A stretch of DNA of 32,391 nucleotides, from assembly GCA_035653295.1 (NCBI GenBank), contig DASRCB010000289.1:1-32391 (forward strand), given 5' to 3'. Origin of the DNA: DASRCB01 sp035653295. Its GTDB lineage: Bacteria; Acidobacteriota; Terriglobia; Bryobacterales; Bryobacteraceae. The notes under the pieces were generated by a model that saw only the letters and a program-made list of their open reading frames with translations, did no database searches and was not told the DNA's origin. The stretch's first letter is position 1. The number at the start of each line of letters is the position of its first letter. The translations under genes and the position numbers were made by a program. Below are positions 16,680-24,979 of this stretch, in pieces.

Positions 16680-18134
16680 TCAGCCTTCTGGTAATTCCCG
16701 GATGTATCCCGTGAACAGTGCCGGCCGCTCGCCCGGGATGCGCACGATTGTAAGTTCCACCGGAAACTCGTGTCCGTCCGACCGCATGCCGGTAATTCGG
16801 ATCCGCCGGCCCAAAATCACTGCTTCGCCGGTCGCAAGGTATCGCCGCAGCCCGTTCCAGTGCGCTTCGCGAAACTGCGGTGGGATGATCAGGTTTGCCA
16901 GTTGCGACCCGAGCGCATTTGTGCGTTCGTAGCCAAACATCTTTTCAGCCGCCTGATTCCACTCGACGACGCGACCCGCCTCGTTCATCGCGACAATGGC
17001 GTCCAGCGCGGTCTCGAGCATTGCCGTCTTCAGCGATTCACTGCGCCGGAGCTCATCGAGCGCTCGCCGCCGATCCAGAAACTGCGCGATGATGTCCGCA
17101 ATCGGAGCGAGTTCCTCGAGCACGAGTTGATCGAGTTCCTGCCTTGCAAACATTGCCATGACCCCAAGAACCCGATCTTCAATCAGCAGAGGATACCCGG
17201 CGAATGCCTGCATGCCTTCACGTTGCGCCCACGCGTGATCGGTCACGCGCGGGTCATCCGGAACATGATTGGTCAGATGCGGCTGTCGTTTCTCCGCGAT
17301 CCACCCGATTTTGAAAGCCCCAACGGGAATGCGGCTGTGGGTGCCATTTATGTGCGTATACAGGCCTGAACTGGCCTGAAGCTCAAGCACGCGTTCTGAA
17401 GCGTTCAGGGTCCAGATACGCGCAAACGCGACTCCAAGATGCCGCACCAAAGCCTCGGTACATTGCGTCAGCAAGGTTCGGAGCTCGCCCGCCCTGGCCA
17501 GTGCGGCTGCCGTGTCTGCCCGCAGAGACGTCAAACGCGCGTGCCGCAGAAGCTCCTCTTCCGCGCGACGTCTTTCGAAAAAGATGCCGATCTGGTGCCC
17601 AAGGATAACCAGCATCTGAAGGAGGTTCTCATCGGGTTCACGGGTTTCACGGGTATAGAATTCAACCACGCCCGCCACTTCGTTTCCCGTCATAACCGGG
17701 AACGCGAATCCGCAGGTAATCCCGTCTGACGCGGCAGCGGCCGCTCGCGGGAAATTCGGATCAGCGTCGATCCGATCGATCCACGCCGGTTCCTTCGTGA
17801 GCAGGACTGTTCCGGGCAGTCCCACTCCGACCGCGAAAGTGTTCTGACGACGGATGGCAGTCTCGAAAGTCGGAAATGGTTCCGCTGTCCAATAGTGCGC
17901 GAGTCGAAGCACGGCCGATTTCTCCGGCACGAGCCACAGTACGCCGACCTGCCAGTGCAGCAGTTCTCCGATCGCGCGCAGAATTCGCGGGGCTGCATCC
18001 GCTACGGACACGGCTTCGGCAATGATCCGAGTCACTGCGTCGCGCGCTTCCAGGCGCGTGATCAGCGCCTCGTATCCCGCGGCTTTGCGCTGCCACTCAC
18101 GCAAGCTCTGATCGGCTTCGCGGTTTGAGCCCAT
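16680..18134 (-). CDS. GAF-GAF-PAS sensory protein without output domain
   Basis: The 484-aa soluble protein has an N-terminal coil (residues 5-30), a first GAF domain (~30-180, with LLHWQVGVLWLV and GLPGTVLLTKEPAWI), a linking coil, a second GAF domain (~205-345) and a PAS domain (~360-480, with ALDAIVAMNEAGRVVEWNQAAEKMFGYE and ELTIVRIPGE). The stop comes right after the PAS core (FTGYIRELPEG), where hybrid kinases normally continue into HisKA. No kinase, GGDEF or HTH region follows in any frame in the next ~300 bases. The frame stays open upstream to 19757 only as antisense to the glycosidase gene; ATG 18134 is the likely start. It may signal through partner proteins, or be a truncated kinase. 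Confidence 0.85.
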   Translation of the reverse strand: MGSNREADQSLREWQRKAAGYEALITRLEARDAVTRIIAEAVSVADAAPRILRAIGELLHWQVGVLWLVPEKSAVLRLAHYWTAEPFPTFETAIRRQNTFAVGVGLPGTVLLTKEPAWIDRIDADPNFPRAAAAASDGITCGFAFPVMTGNEVAGVVEFYTRETREPDENLLQMLVILGHQIGIFFERRRAEEELLRHARLTSLRADTAAALARAGELRTLLTQCTEALVRHLGVAFARIWTLNASERVLELQASSGLYTHINGTHSRIPVGAFKIGWIAEKRQPHLTNHVPDDPRVTDHAWAQREGMQAFAGYPLLIEDRVLGVMAMFARQELDQLVLEELAPIADIIAQFLDRRRALDELRRSESLKTAMLETALDAIVAMNEAGRVVEWNQAAEKMFGYERTNALGSQLANLIIPPQFREAHWNGLRRYLATGEAVILGRRIRITGMRSDGHEFPVELTIVRIPGERPALFTGYIRELPEG

Positions 18135-18374
18135 ACAGGTCCAGGATACCAGGTCAAACCGCCGCGACACCGAGGCATCTGCCCCTGGATCTGGCCTGCG
18201 GGAAGGCGCGTTGCTTTTGCGGCCGGAGCGCCCGCGGCAGCGCTCCTTCCGGCAACGGCGATCCAGAGGCAGTTGGTACTCGCGAACTCTTCCAGGCTGG
18301 GGTGTTCGGGACGGTCTGGGAAACAGTTGGCGAGAAGCGCCCCGCACCCGCTGCTGATATCGTTTCTTCATCCC
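18135..18374. other. Divergent intergenic region, nothing clear
   Basis: This 240-bp gap separates the GAF-PAS gene from the glycosidase gene. I see no convincing promoter, hairpin or small gene. The glycosidase frame stays open through part of it, but without family similarity. Confidence 0.4.
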
Positions 18375-20000
18375 ATGTCGCGCAGAATTGCACTTCTCCT
18401 GGCAGCGCTCACGGCTCTGCTGTCCGCCGCGCCCGCCTCGGTGTCCTTCTCGCAGCCGTCGCCGCCCGTTGAAGTCTACGACTTCATCGAAATCGCGGCC
18501 CGCGTTGCCTCGCCCGATGCCGCCAACTGCTTCACCGATGCGGCGCTGACCGGGTCCTTCGAACGCCCCGGCGCCCCGCCCGTTGACGTCGAAGGCTTCT
18601 GCGACGCGATGGACGGATCGGTGTATCGCATTCGCTACATGCCCTCCGGGCCCGGAGATTATCGTTATCGCCTCCGGTTCCGCCAGGGCAGCTACGAACA
18701 GACGCAATCGGGCGCCTTTCGCGCCGTTTCCGGCCATCGCCGCGGGCCGATTCGCGTGGATGCCGCCAATCCCTGGCACTTTGTCTGGGAAGGAAGCGGC
18801 GAGCATTATTTCTTTAACGGGACCACCGCCTTTTGGCTGATGGGCTGGAAAGACGAGCGCATCATTCGGTCGAGCATCGAGCGGCTGCATCGTCTGAAGG
18901 TGAATCGCATCCGCGTGGACATCTCCGGCCGCAGCAGCACGTTCTACGGCGAGCCGGTAATGAACGGGCCGGCCTGGAGCCTCTTCCTCGCCCCATACGT
19001 GGCCGAAAACTCCAGCGACTTCTCGCATCCCGGATTCGACTGGCGGCGCTTCAACGTGGACTACTGGCAGAAGTACGACCGCATGCTGCGCTTCGCGCGG
19101 GATCGCGACATGATCATGTCCCTCATCCTCGACATGAACGACAGCGGCGTACATCCAGCCGCCGGCAGCGAGGATGAGCGGCGGTACATCCGCTACGCCA
19201 TAGCCCGCTTCGCCGCCTTCTCGAACATCACCTGGGACCTCGGGGACGACCTCGATGCGTTTCGTAATGACGCCTGGACGCACGCAACAGGCACGTTCAT
19301 CAAGGAAGTCGATCCATACAAGCACCTGGCCACAAGCCATCCCGTCGATCCCGTCCACCAGGACCGCACTTCGGCCTGGTTCGATTTCACTTCCTTTCAG
19401 GAATGGTCGCGCGAGCAGCATCGCTTCATGCTCATGCAACGCAAAAAACAACAGGAGCTGGGCCGCCCGATACCGCAGACCAATGAAGAGTATGGCTACG
19501 AGGATCACTATCCGCTGTGGGCCAAAGGGCCAGGTTCGGAGTCGGCGGATGTGCTGCGCCGCACTGCCTGGGATATCTACATGGCCGGAGGCTATCAGAC
19601 CGCCGGAGAAACGGCGCGCCGCGGCACGAATATCTGGCCGGACATGGGCGGCGGCTGGATGAACGGACGCGGCGATGACACCATGACCATGTTTCTGGGC
19701 TACGGGCACATCGTCGATTTCTTCACCGCCTTCGACTGGTGGAAGACCGAGCCGCACGACGAGCTGGTGACCAGCGGCGATTATTGCCTCGCCCAGCCCG
19801 GCCGCCTCTACGCCGTATATCTGCCCAACGGAGGGAAGGTTACGGTGAAGCTGGAGCCTGGCCGCTATCGCGCCGAATGGTTCGAAGCCGAGACAGGGGA
19901 ACGCGTTCCCATCGAAGCTCCAGTTAACGATCCATCCTGGACTTCACCCGAGCCGCCGGGACGCAATGACTGGGCCCTGCTGATCAGCGCGTCGCAATAA
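18375..20000 (+). CDS. Secreted DUF5060/DUF4038 glycoside hydrolase
   Basis: The 541-aa protein has a signal peptide (MSRRIALLLAALTALLSAAP), an N-terminal beta-sandwich of DUF5060 type (~30-120), a central apiosidase-like TIM barrel (DUF4038, ~125-440) and a C-terminal collagen-binding-like beta domain (~455-540, with GRLYAVYLPNGG and GRYRAEWFEAETG). In this group the acid/base and nucleophile lie after the fourth and seventh strands. Here those positions hold TWDLGDD (W287-D292) and TNEEYGYE (N370-E376), so an Asp/Glu pair is plausible, as in GH140. It probably attacks plant or microbial glycans outside the cell. The ATG at 18375 gives the signal peptide. The 3' end overlaps the convergent DUF1648 gene by 17 bp. 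Confidence 0.88.
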   Translation: MSRRIALLLAALTALLSAAPASVSFSQPSPPVEVYDFIEIAARVASPDAANCFTDAALTGSFERPGAPPVDVEGFCDAMDGSVYRIRYMPSGPGDYRYRLRFRQGSYEQTQSGAFRAVSGHRRGPIRVDAANPWHFVWEGSGEHYFFNGTTAFWLMGWKDERIIRSSIERLHRLKVNRIRVDISGRSSTFYGEPVMNGPAWSLFLAPYVAENSSDFSHPGFDWRRFNVDYWQKYDRMLRFARDRDMIMSLILDMNDSGVHPAAGSEDERRYIRYAIARFAAFSNITWDLGDDLDAFRNDAWTHATGTFIKEVDPYKHLATSHPVDPVHQDRTSAWFDFTSFQEWSREQHRFMLMQRKKQQELGRPIPQTNEEYGYEDHYPLWAKGPGSESADVLRRTAWDIYMAGGYQTAGETARRGTNIWPDMGGGWMNGRGDDTMTMFLGYGHIVDFFTAFDWWKTEPHDELVTSGDYCLAQPGRLYAVYLPNGGKVTVKLEPGRYRAEWFEAETGERVPIEAPVNDPSWTSPEPPGRNDWALLISASQ

Positions 20001-21021
20001 CAATGATCGCGATCGGCAGAGCGATTATGCCGCCCATGAGCGCCCAGCTCTGCCATCGCGCAAAGTTGAGCGTGTAGCCGACGCCAAACCGTTTCTCCAC
20101 CATGATCGATGCGTCGTCGGGATTGTGGTAGAACATGCCCCACCTCCAGCACTCGTCCGGCGTGTTGTCCGGCGCCGTGTCATCTGGTTCCGAGCTGCTT
20201 CGATACACCAGCCAAATCGCCGCGGCCACCCCGGCCACCGGAATGGCAATCATGACCAGCGGCGGAATTGGAAAGCGCCCATTCACCAAAATGAGAGGCG
20301 TCAGCGCGGCAATAGCGAACATCGACGCAATCACCCACATGACCACCACCGGAACCGCCAGCAAGGCCCGATTTCGGCGGTAGACTCCGCTTGCCGCCGA
20401 CGCCCGCCTGACCCCGCGCTTCTGGAACAAGACGAGACCGCACATGCCCGCCAGGATCACAGCGGCGATCAGCAGCGGACCGAATACGCCGGCCGCGGTG
20501 CGATCGCTCCAGCCGTTCGCCTGCCCCTGAATGTCCCAATGAATCGGAAACCGGGTCGGAATGGAGTTCCACTTGACCAGCAGCGCGATGCAGGCGCCGC
20601 CCACAACCAGAAACGGCCCGAGCAGCGCCGGCGCTCCTCCGGGCACGCGAAGCTCCGGAGCGATCAGCGTCGCCGTCCGCGTCGTGGGCGCTTCCACCCG
20701 CTGCCGCGCGGTCCTCCGCCATGCGCTGCGAAACGCGAGCATTGCCGCCCCCAGTTGGACCAGCGTTCCCACGACGAACAGCGCCAGCATCCCCACCGCG
20801 AACGCCAACACCGCCAACACAACAGCAGCGGCGGTTGCGGCCCACACCGCGATCAGGAACCTCCGCCGCGTTTCCCGCGCCTCCGCACTGCTCGGGTACT
20901 CCGCCGCAACGCGCACCCCAAAAAACGTCCCCGGCCGCATCCACACTGTTGTCAGGCTCAGCGCCACACCCGCCAGCACGACCGCCGCTACGGGCGCAAT
21001 CACCGCCACGGACGAAATCAC
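19984..21021 (-). CDS. DUF1648/DUF5808 membrane protein, SdpI-like
   Basis: The 345-aa protein has about seven to eight hydrophobic helices. The DUF1648 signature is visible as IPTRFPIHWDIQGQANGW (~155-172), and the C-terminus has the DUF5808 signature (ECWRWGMFYHNPDD and RFGVGYTLNFA). Relatives include SdpI, the immunity protein against the SdpC toxin in Bacillus, and many proteins of unknown role. The GTG start overlaps the GntR stop by four bases (GTGA), so expression is tied to that regulator and to the operator at 21409-21438. A role in envelope stress or toxin resistance is inference. Confidence 0.85.
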   Translation of the reverse strand: MISSVAVIAPVAAVVLAGVALSLTTVWMRPGTFFGVRVAAEYPSSAEARETRRRFLIAVWAATAAAVVLAVLAFAVGMLALFVVGTLVQLGAAMLAFRSAWRRTARQRVEAPTTRTATLIAPELRVPGGAPALLGPFLVVGGACIALLVKWNSIPTRFPIHWDIQGQANGWSDRTAAGVFGPLLIAAVILAGMCGLVLFQKRGVRRASAASGVYRRNRALLAVPVVVMWVIASMFAIAALTPLILVNGRFPIPPLVMIAIPVAGVAAAIWLVYRSSSEPDDTAPDNTPDECWRWGMFYHNPDDASIMVEKRFGVGYTLNFARWQSWALMGGIIALPIAIIVIATR

Positions 21022-21410
21022 TTCAGCCCTCCCGCCAGCGCGTTCAATTCCCTGGCCACTACATGGCTCGTCATACCCTGCGCCCGCGCCTCCGCAATCA
21101 GCCTGCGGATGCGCGTTCGAAACTGCTCCACTGCCGCTTCATCGTTCTCCCGCGGAGCCTCACGCTCAATCACCCTGACCGACTTGCCGTGCGAGACGTC
21201 CAGCCACCCCTCTTCCGCCAGCTCGCGATAGGCCTGCGCCACCGTATTGAAGTGAATTCCCAGATCCCCGGCCAGCGACCGCACCGAGGGCAGCACGTCG
21301 CCCGGCACGAGCGTCCCTTCCACCAGATAAGTCCGCAGCGCCTCCACGATCTGCCGGTAAACCGGGACCGGCGAAGCCAGTTCAATCCGAAGCTGAACGT
21401 CCCGTTCCAC
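21018..21410 (-). CDS. GntR-family regulator, YtrA type
   Basis: The 130-aa protein has one winged-helix domain (~12-80: VPVYRQIVEALRTYL, GDVLPSVRSLAGDLGIHFNTVAQAYRELAEEGWL) and a short ~45-residue helical tail, which places it in the small YtrA subfamily rather than the ligand-binding FadR or HutC groups. The GTG at 21410 is the only usual start codon after an in-frame stop at 21468-21470. It begins one base inside the inverted repeat and has no ribosome site, so a short-leader mRNA is likely. It probably represses itself and the DUF1648 gene. Confidence 0.9.
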   Translation of the reverse strand: MERDVQLRIELASPVPVYRQIVEALRTYLVEGTLVPGDVLPSVRSLAGDLGIHFNTVAQAYRELAEEGWLDVSHGKSVRVIEREAPRENDEAAVEQFRTRIRRLIAEARAQGMTSHVVARELNALAGGLK

Positions 21411-21438
21411 TGTATACTGTCTATGTACAGAATACAGT
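21409..21438. promoter_or_regulatory. Inverted-repeat operator for the GntR regulator
   Basis: Two 12-bp arms, ACTGTATACTGT (21409-21420) and ACAGAATACAGT (21427-21438), are inverted repeats matching at 11 of 12 positions around a 6-bp spacer. The repeat covers the -10 box and reaches the first base pairs of the GTG start. YtrA-type regulators bind such palindromes near their own promoters, so this is a likely autorepression site. Confidence 0.75.
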
Positions 21439-21457
21439 TCGCGCCGCCCTCTGTCAA
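21429..21457 (-). promoter_or_regulatory. Sigma70-type promoter of the GntR-DUF1648 operon
   Basis: On the minus strand a perfect TTGACA (21452-21457) is followed after 17 bp by TATTCT (21429-21434, 4 of 6). The GTG start is 18 nt past the -10, giving a leader of only about 11 nt and no ribosome site. The -10 lies inside the inverted repeat. On the other strand CTGTCA-16-CACAAT (ending near 21478) could serve the divergent gene, overlapping this promoter. Confidence 0.65.
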
Positions 21458-21501
21458 TCGCGCGCGTTCAGGCACAATAGGACTGGACTGCTTTTCGTTT
21501 C

Positions 21502-22884
21502 ATGAGCAGCGACTTTCATTTCATCGAGCTTCGCGTCCCCGAGCGGCGCTTCGAAAACTGGGACCATTTCGTCCGGGAAACACCGGAGTACTCCATCGGC
21601 CTGGAGGTTATGGACGATACCCCGGGTCACCGCGGCCACTGGGTCCACTTCGACCATCATGCCGGCGTAATTCGCGAAGTTACAATGAGCGCCGCCATGC
21701 AGGCCTACCTCGCCATTCGCCAGGGCCGGCTCATGGAGAAATGGCTGTGCCACCGGCGGCCGGTTCCCGTGTACGTCTGGAACGCCGACCAGGACGTCTG
21801 CCTCGCCGCCTTCATCCTCGAATACCACGAGCTGCTGGAAACGCTCCATGCCGATCCGCTGCTGCGCTGGATCGTCCAGTACAACAATAAGATCGACGTC
21901 TGCGGCGGGCTGTACCCCGTGGACCTGGACGAACTGGTTCGTAACCACGTCACCTGGGTCTTCGAGCCCTATCGCCAGCAGCGCATGCGCGGCAAAGCGC
22001 AGGGTGACGAAGGGCTGGTGAAAGACACCATTCGCCAGGTATGTAACCGCCTGGAGGATCTGCTGCGGGGCAGGGCGGGCGTTTCGCCAATCACCGTCGA
22101 GCCCGAGATTCTCTACGAATCGCCCCACGATTTCGTCATCGTCGACGAGAAAGGCGACCCGAATTCCCGGCTCGTGCTGGCCTCGCGAGGCCACCGCAAT
22201 CTCATCAGCCTCATCTGCACTCGCAACACCGGCCGCTACACGTACAGCATCATCCGCGGCTCGCCCTACGATGAGGATCTCTTTCCGGTGGACAAACTGA
22301 TCGAGGCGTTTCAGGCGGCCGAAGATCGTCCGAAGACCTGGGGCGGCTCGAACATGGCCGCTGGCTCCGACAGCGAACTCGGCAGCAGCCTGCACTGGAC
22401 GAAGCTGCGCGACATTGCCGAGAGCGTCCTTCAGGAAGCGTGGCTGGAGAAGGAGGCGCCGCTTGCATCATGCGCGTCCGGCGACCGGCCACGAGTCATG
22501 GTGGTTGCCGGCTCGAAGCAGCGCGAAGAGCTGCAACCCACGCTGCGCGCCTGCGGCGCGGATGTGTTCGCGGTTCGTTCCTGCCAGGAGGCCCGCCGCG
22601 CCCTGGAGCGCGGCGTTCCCGTCGATGCCATCTTCACCTGCCTCGCCCTTCCCGACGGCGGATTCCGCGATCTGGTGCGCATGGCCGGTCAACTGGTCGG
22701 GCACATTCCAGTCATCGTGTGCGTTCCCCGCGCCGATGGCGGCTGGACAGACCTGCTGGAATCGGGCGCATTCGGGCTGCTCGTGGAACCGTACACTCAG
22801 GAGGACGTCGAGCGGTTGCTCGCGTCCATCCGCTGGTCGCATGACACTGACCTACACGTTACGGAAGGGCATTCGCTCGTCTGA
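21502..22884 (+). CDS. DHH-motif protein fused to a degenerate receiver domain
   Basis: The 460-aa protein joins two parts. Residues 1-325 contain HFDHH (DHH at 51-53), an N-A-D-Q-D cluster (94-98) and WGGSNMAAGSDSELGSSL (from 280). These recall the DHH, DxD and GGG-H-x-A-A-G motifs of DHH phosphoesterases, but DHH comes before DxD, opposite to the usual order, so homology is unproven. Residues ~331-455 look like a response-regulator receiver (VMVVAG, then LALPDG, IPVIVCVP, SGAFGLLVEPY). The phospho-Asp position is C380 and the conserved Lys of KP is E429, so it should not be phosphorylated normally. The start ATG has no good ribosome site. The gene is divergent from the GntR unit. Function unknown. 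Confidence 0.75.
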   Translation: MSSDFHFIELRVPERRFENWDHFVRETPEYSIGLEVMDDTPGHRGHWVHFDHHAGVIREVTMSAAMQAYLAIRQGRLMEKWLCHRRPVPVYVWNADQDVCLAAFILEYHELLETLHADPLLRWIVQYNNKIDVCGGLYPVDLDELVRNHVTWVFEPYRQQRMRGKAQGDEGLVKDTIRQVCNRLEDLLRGRAGVSPITVEPEILYESPHDFVIVDEKGDPNSRLVLASRGHRNLISLICTRNTGRYTYSIIRGSPYDEDLFPVDKLIEAFQAAEDRPKTWGGSNMAAGSDSELGSSLHWTKLRDIAESVLQEAWLEKEAPLASCASGDRPRVMVVAGSKQREELQPTLRACGADVFAVRSCQEARRALERGVPVDAIFTCLALPDGGFRDLVRMAGQLVGHIPVIVCVPRADGGWTDLLESGAFGLLVEPYTQEDVERLLASIRWSHDTDLHVTEGHSLV

Positions 22885-22909
22885 AGTCGGGGCAGCGTCG
22901 GCATCTGCA

Positions 22910-22923
22910 AAGTCAGGTGACTT
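22910..22923. repeat. 14-bp palindrome AAGTCAGGTGACTT
   Basis: Perfect 6-bp arms around GG lie in the 107-bp gap before the zinc-motif gene, about 70 bp upstream of its start. It is the size of a dimeric repressor site; no regulator is assigned. Confidence 0.35.
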
Positions 22924-22991
22924 ACTGCTGTCTGCACGGTAGACGAACCGCGGGATAGTAAATTGCCGCCCCTGCTCCCTAACATGGGATT

Positions 22992-23423
22992 GTGAGTCCG
23001 GCTTCAGGAGCATGCGTCGCGGAACGTTATCTGTACCGCGTTGCGCTCGGCCGGGCGGACTGGAGCGAGCTTCAACTGGTCGAATCTCACACAGCCGATT
23101 GCTGGAGCTGCCGCCGCCGTCTGCGAGAGCTCCGGGATCACGTCGAGGCAGCCCGTTTTGCCGTAAACCTCATATCGCCGGCCGTGAGCTTCTGCCAGCT
23201 TCACGAGACAGCCGATGGCCTGGTTCGCCTGTGGGCCGAGGCGGTCGAACCCCGAGCCTGGCAGGCGGGTTGTCACGGTCCGGGCGTCAACTTTGCCGGG
23301 AAATTCCCGTCCGCGTCGGAGGCCGTCCGCCGTACCGCCGAGACCTTCGCCGCGCTCTTTCCGAATCACGCCTGCTCCAGAATCTGCTACAACGGCCTCT
23401 CGGATAACGACACTCCCTGTTAA
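22992..23423 (+). CDS. Small protein with anti-sigma-type zinc motif
   Basis: The 143-aa protein begins at a GTG. It contains C8 and H33-x3-C37-x2-C40 (ESHTADCWSCRRRL), the H-x3-C-x2-C pattern of zinc-containing anti-sigma factors, with an earlier Cys as possible fourth ligand. Unlike most such proteins it has no membrane helix. The remaining ~100 residues include five further Cys (C68, C94 and three near the C-terminus: HACSRIC and DTPC) and match nothing I know. No sigma-factor gene is beside it. It follows the DHH/receiver gene on the same strand by 107 bp and could be co-transcribed. A redox- or metal-responsive regulatory role is only a guess. Confidence 0.6.
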   Translation: MSPASGACVAERYLYRVALGRADWSELQLVESHTADCWSCRRRLRELRDHVEAARFAVNLISPAVSFCQLHETADGLVRLWAEAVEPRAWQAGCHGPGVNFAGKFPSASEAVRRTAETFAALFPNHACSRICYNGLSDNDTPC

Positions 23424-23447
23424 AACACGACGCGCGTGGCGTCTAAT
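23420..23447 (+). promoter_or_regulatory. Promoter-like pair ahead of the LMF gene
   Basis: TTAAAA (23420-23425) and TCTAAT (23442-23447) are separated by 16 bp and match consensus at 4 and 5 of 6 positions. The LMF ATG lies 29 nt past the -10. No ribosome site is visible. Confidence 0.4.
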
Positions 23448-23476
23448 GGTGAACTGCGGGTCATCGCCCGCTCGCC

Positions 23477-24973
23477 ATGAAAGGCGTTCACGGTTTCGGA
23501 ACACTGAGCGGCATCGTTCTTTCCACCAACGGCTATTGGCTGGCGCGATTCGTCTACCAGCGCGGCATCGCGCTCGTATACCTGATCGCATTCCTCGTGG
23601 CCGTGAATCAGTTTCGGCCGCTCCTCGGCGAGCGAGGGCTGCTTCCCGCTCCCGTGTTCATGAAGCAGGTCCCCTTCCGTAACGCTCCCAGCCTCTTCTA
23701 CCTGTTTCCCAACGATGCCGCGTTTGCCACACTGGCATGGCTCGGGGTCGTGCTCTCGTGCGTCGCGCTTAGCGGCTTGTCCGAGCGCTGGAACACCGGG
23801 TTCTCCATGCTGATATGGTTCGCACTCTGGGTGCTCTACCTGTCCTTCGTGAACGTCGGCCAGATCTTTTACGCCTTCGGCTGGGAATCGATTCTGCTCG
23901 AGGCCGGATTCTTCACCATCTTTCTGGGGAGCCGGCGTGTCGCCACCTCGATGGTTGCTTTGTGGCTGCTGCGCTGGCTGGAGTTCCGCCTGATGTTCGG
24001 GGCCGGCCTGATCAAGCTGCGCGGGGATCCGTGCTGGCGCAATTACACCTGTCTCGAATATCACTACGAAACGCAGCCCATGCCCAACCCGCTGAGCTGG
24101 TATTTCCACTGGGGGCCGCGCTGGACGCAGATCGCGGGCGTCGGCTTCAACCACTTCTGCGAGTTGATCGTGCCGTTCGGCTACTTTCTGCCCCAGCCGA
24201 TTGCGTCCATCGCCGGCATTCTGACCATCATTTTCCAGGCAACCATCATGGCCAGCGGCAATCTGTCATGGCTGAATTTCATGACCATCGTTCTCGCTGT
24301 ACCCATGCTCGACGACCGCCTGTTCTCGTTCCTGGCGCCACTCAGGCCGGCATCCCTGCACGAAGCGCACCTCGCGCATCGCGTCGCCATTCTGGCCATT
24401 GCCGCCCTTGTGGTTTACCTCAGCATCAATCCGGTGCGGAACATGCTTTCCCCCGGCCAGGTAATGAACACCGAATACAATCCGTTTCATTTGGTCGGCA
24501 CATATGGCGCCTTCGGCAGCATCACGCGAACCCGATACGAAGTCGTGGTGGAGGGCGCCGCCGATGCTTCGCCCGGCCCGGCGACGCAATGGCGCGAATA
24601 CGAATTCAAGGGCAAGCCAGGCGATCCCGCGCGCATGCCGCCGCAGATCGCGCCTTATCATCTGCGGCTCGACTGGCTCATGTGGTTCGCCGCCATGTCG
24701 GATTATTACGACCATCCCTGGTTCATTCACTTTGTCGGCAAACTGCTCCAGGGCGATGCGGCGACTCTCTCCCTTATTCGCAGCAATCCGTTTCCGGATC
24801 ATCCGCCGCGCTTCATCCGCGCCGAACTGTACGAGTATCACTTCACCACGCCCGCTGAACACAGGAAGACCGGGATGTGGTGGAAGCGCAGTCTGAGCGG
24901 GACGTACTTCCCCACGGTGTCCCTGGACACTCCGTCTTTCCGCGGCATCCTCCAGCAGCAGGGCTGGCAATGA
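23477..24973 (+). CDS. Lipase maturation factor family membrane protein
   Basis: The 498-aa protein matches the lipase maturation factor (LMF1/LMF2, DUF1222) family. It has several membrane helices between about residues 25 and 330, then a soluble C-terminal part. Family hallmarks visible are FYAFGWESILLEAGF, FRLMFGAGLIKLRGDPCWRNYTCLEYHYETQPMPNP-like blocks around residues 170-205, FNHFCELIVPF, NTEYNPFHLVGTYGAFGSI, REYEFKGKPG and PYHLRLDWLMWFAAM. In vertebrates LMF1 helps fold secreted lipases in the ER; the role of bacterial members is not established. No lipase gene is adjacent. It starts a run of three same-strand genes. Confidence 0.92.
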   Translation: MKGVHGFGTLSGIVLSTNGYWLARFVYQRGIALVYLIAFLVAVNQFRPLLGERGLLPAPVFMKQVPFRNAPSLFYLFPNDAAFATLAWLGVVLSCVALSGLSERWNTGFSMLIWFALWVLYLSFVNVGQIFYAFGWESILLEAGFFTIFLGSRRVATSMVALWLLRWLEFRLMFGAGLIKLRGDPCWRNYTCLEYHYETQPMPNPLSWYFHWGPRWTQIAGVGFNHFCELIVPFGYFLPQPIASIAGILTIIFQATIMASGNLSWLNFMTIVLAVPMLDDRLFSFLAPLRPASLHEAHLAHRVAILAIAALVVYLSINPVRNMLSPGQVMNTEYNPFHLVGTYGAFGSITRTRYEVVVEGAADASPGPATQWREYEFKGKPGDPARMPPQIAPYHLRLDWLMWFAAMSDYYDHPWFIHFVGKLLQGDAATLSLIRSNPFPDHPPRFIRAELYEYHFTTPAEHRKTGMWWKRSLSGTYFPTVSLDTPSFRGILQQQGWQ

Positions 24974-24979
24974 GCATCC

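Noticed and set aside
18135..19757. Upstream extension of the GAF-PAS frame by 541 codons
   Set aside because: It is antisense to the well-supported glycosidase gene and shows no motif; the ATG at 18134 begins the sensible protein.
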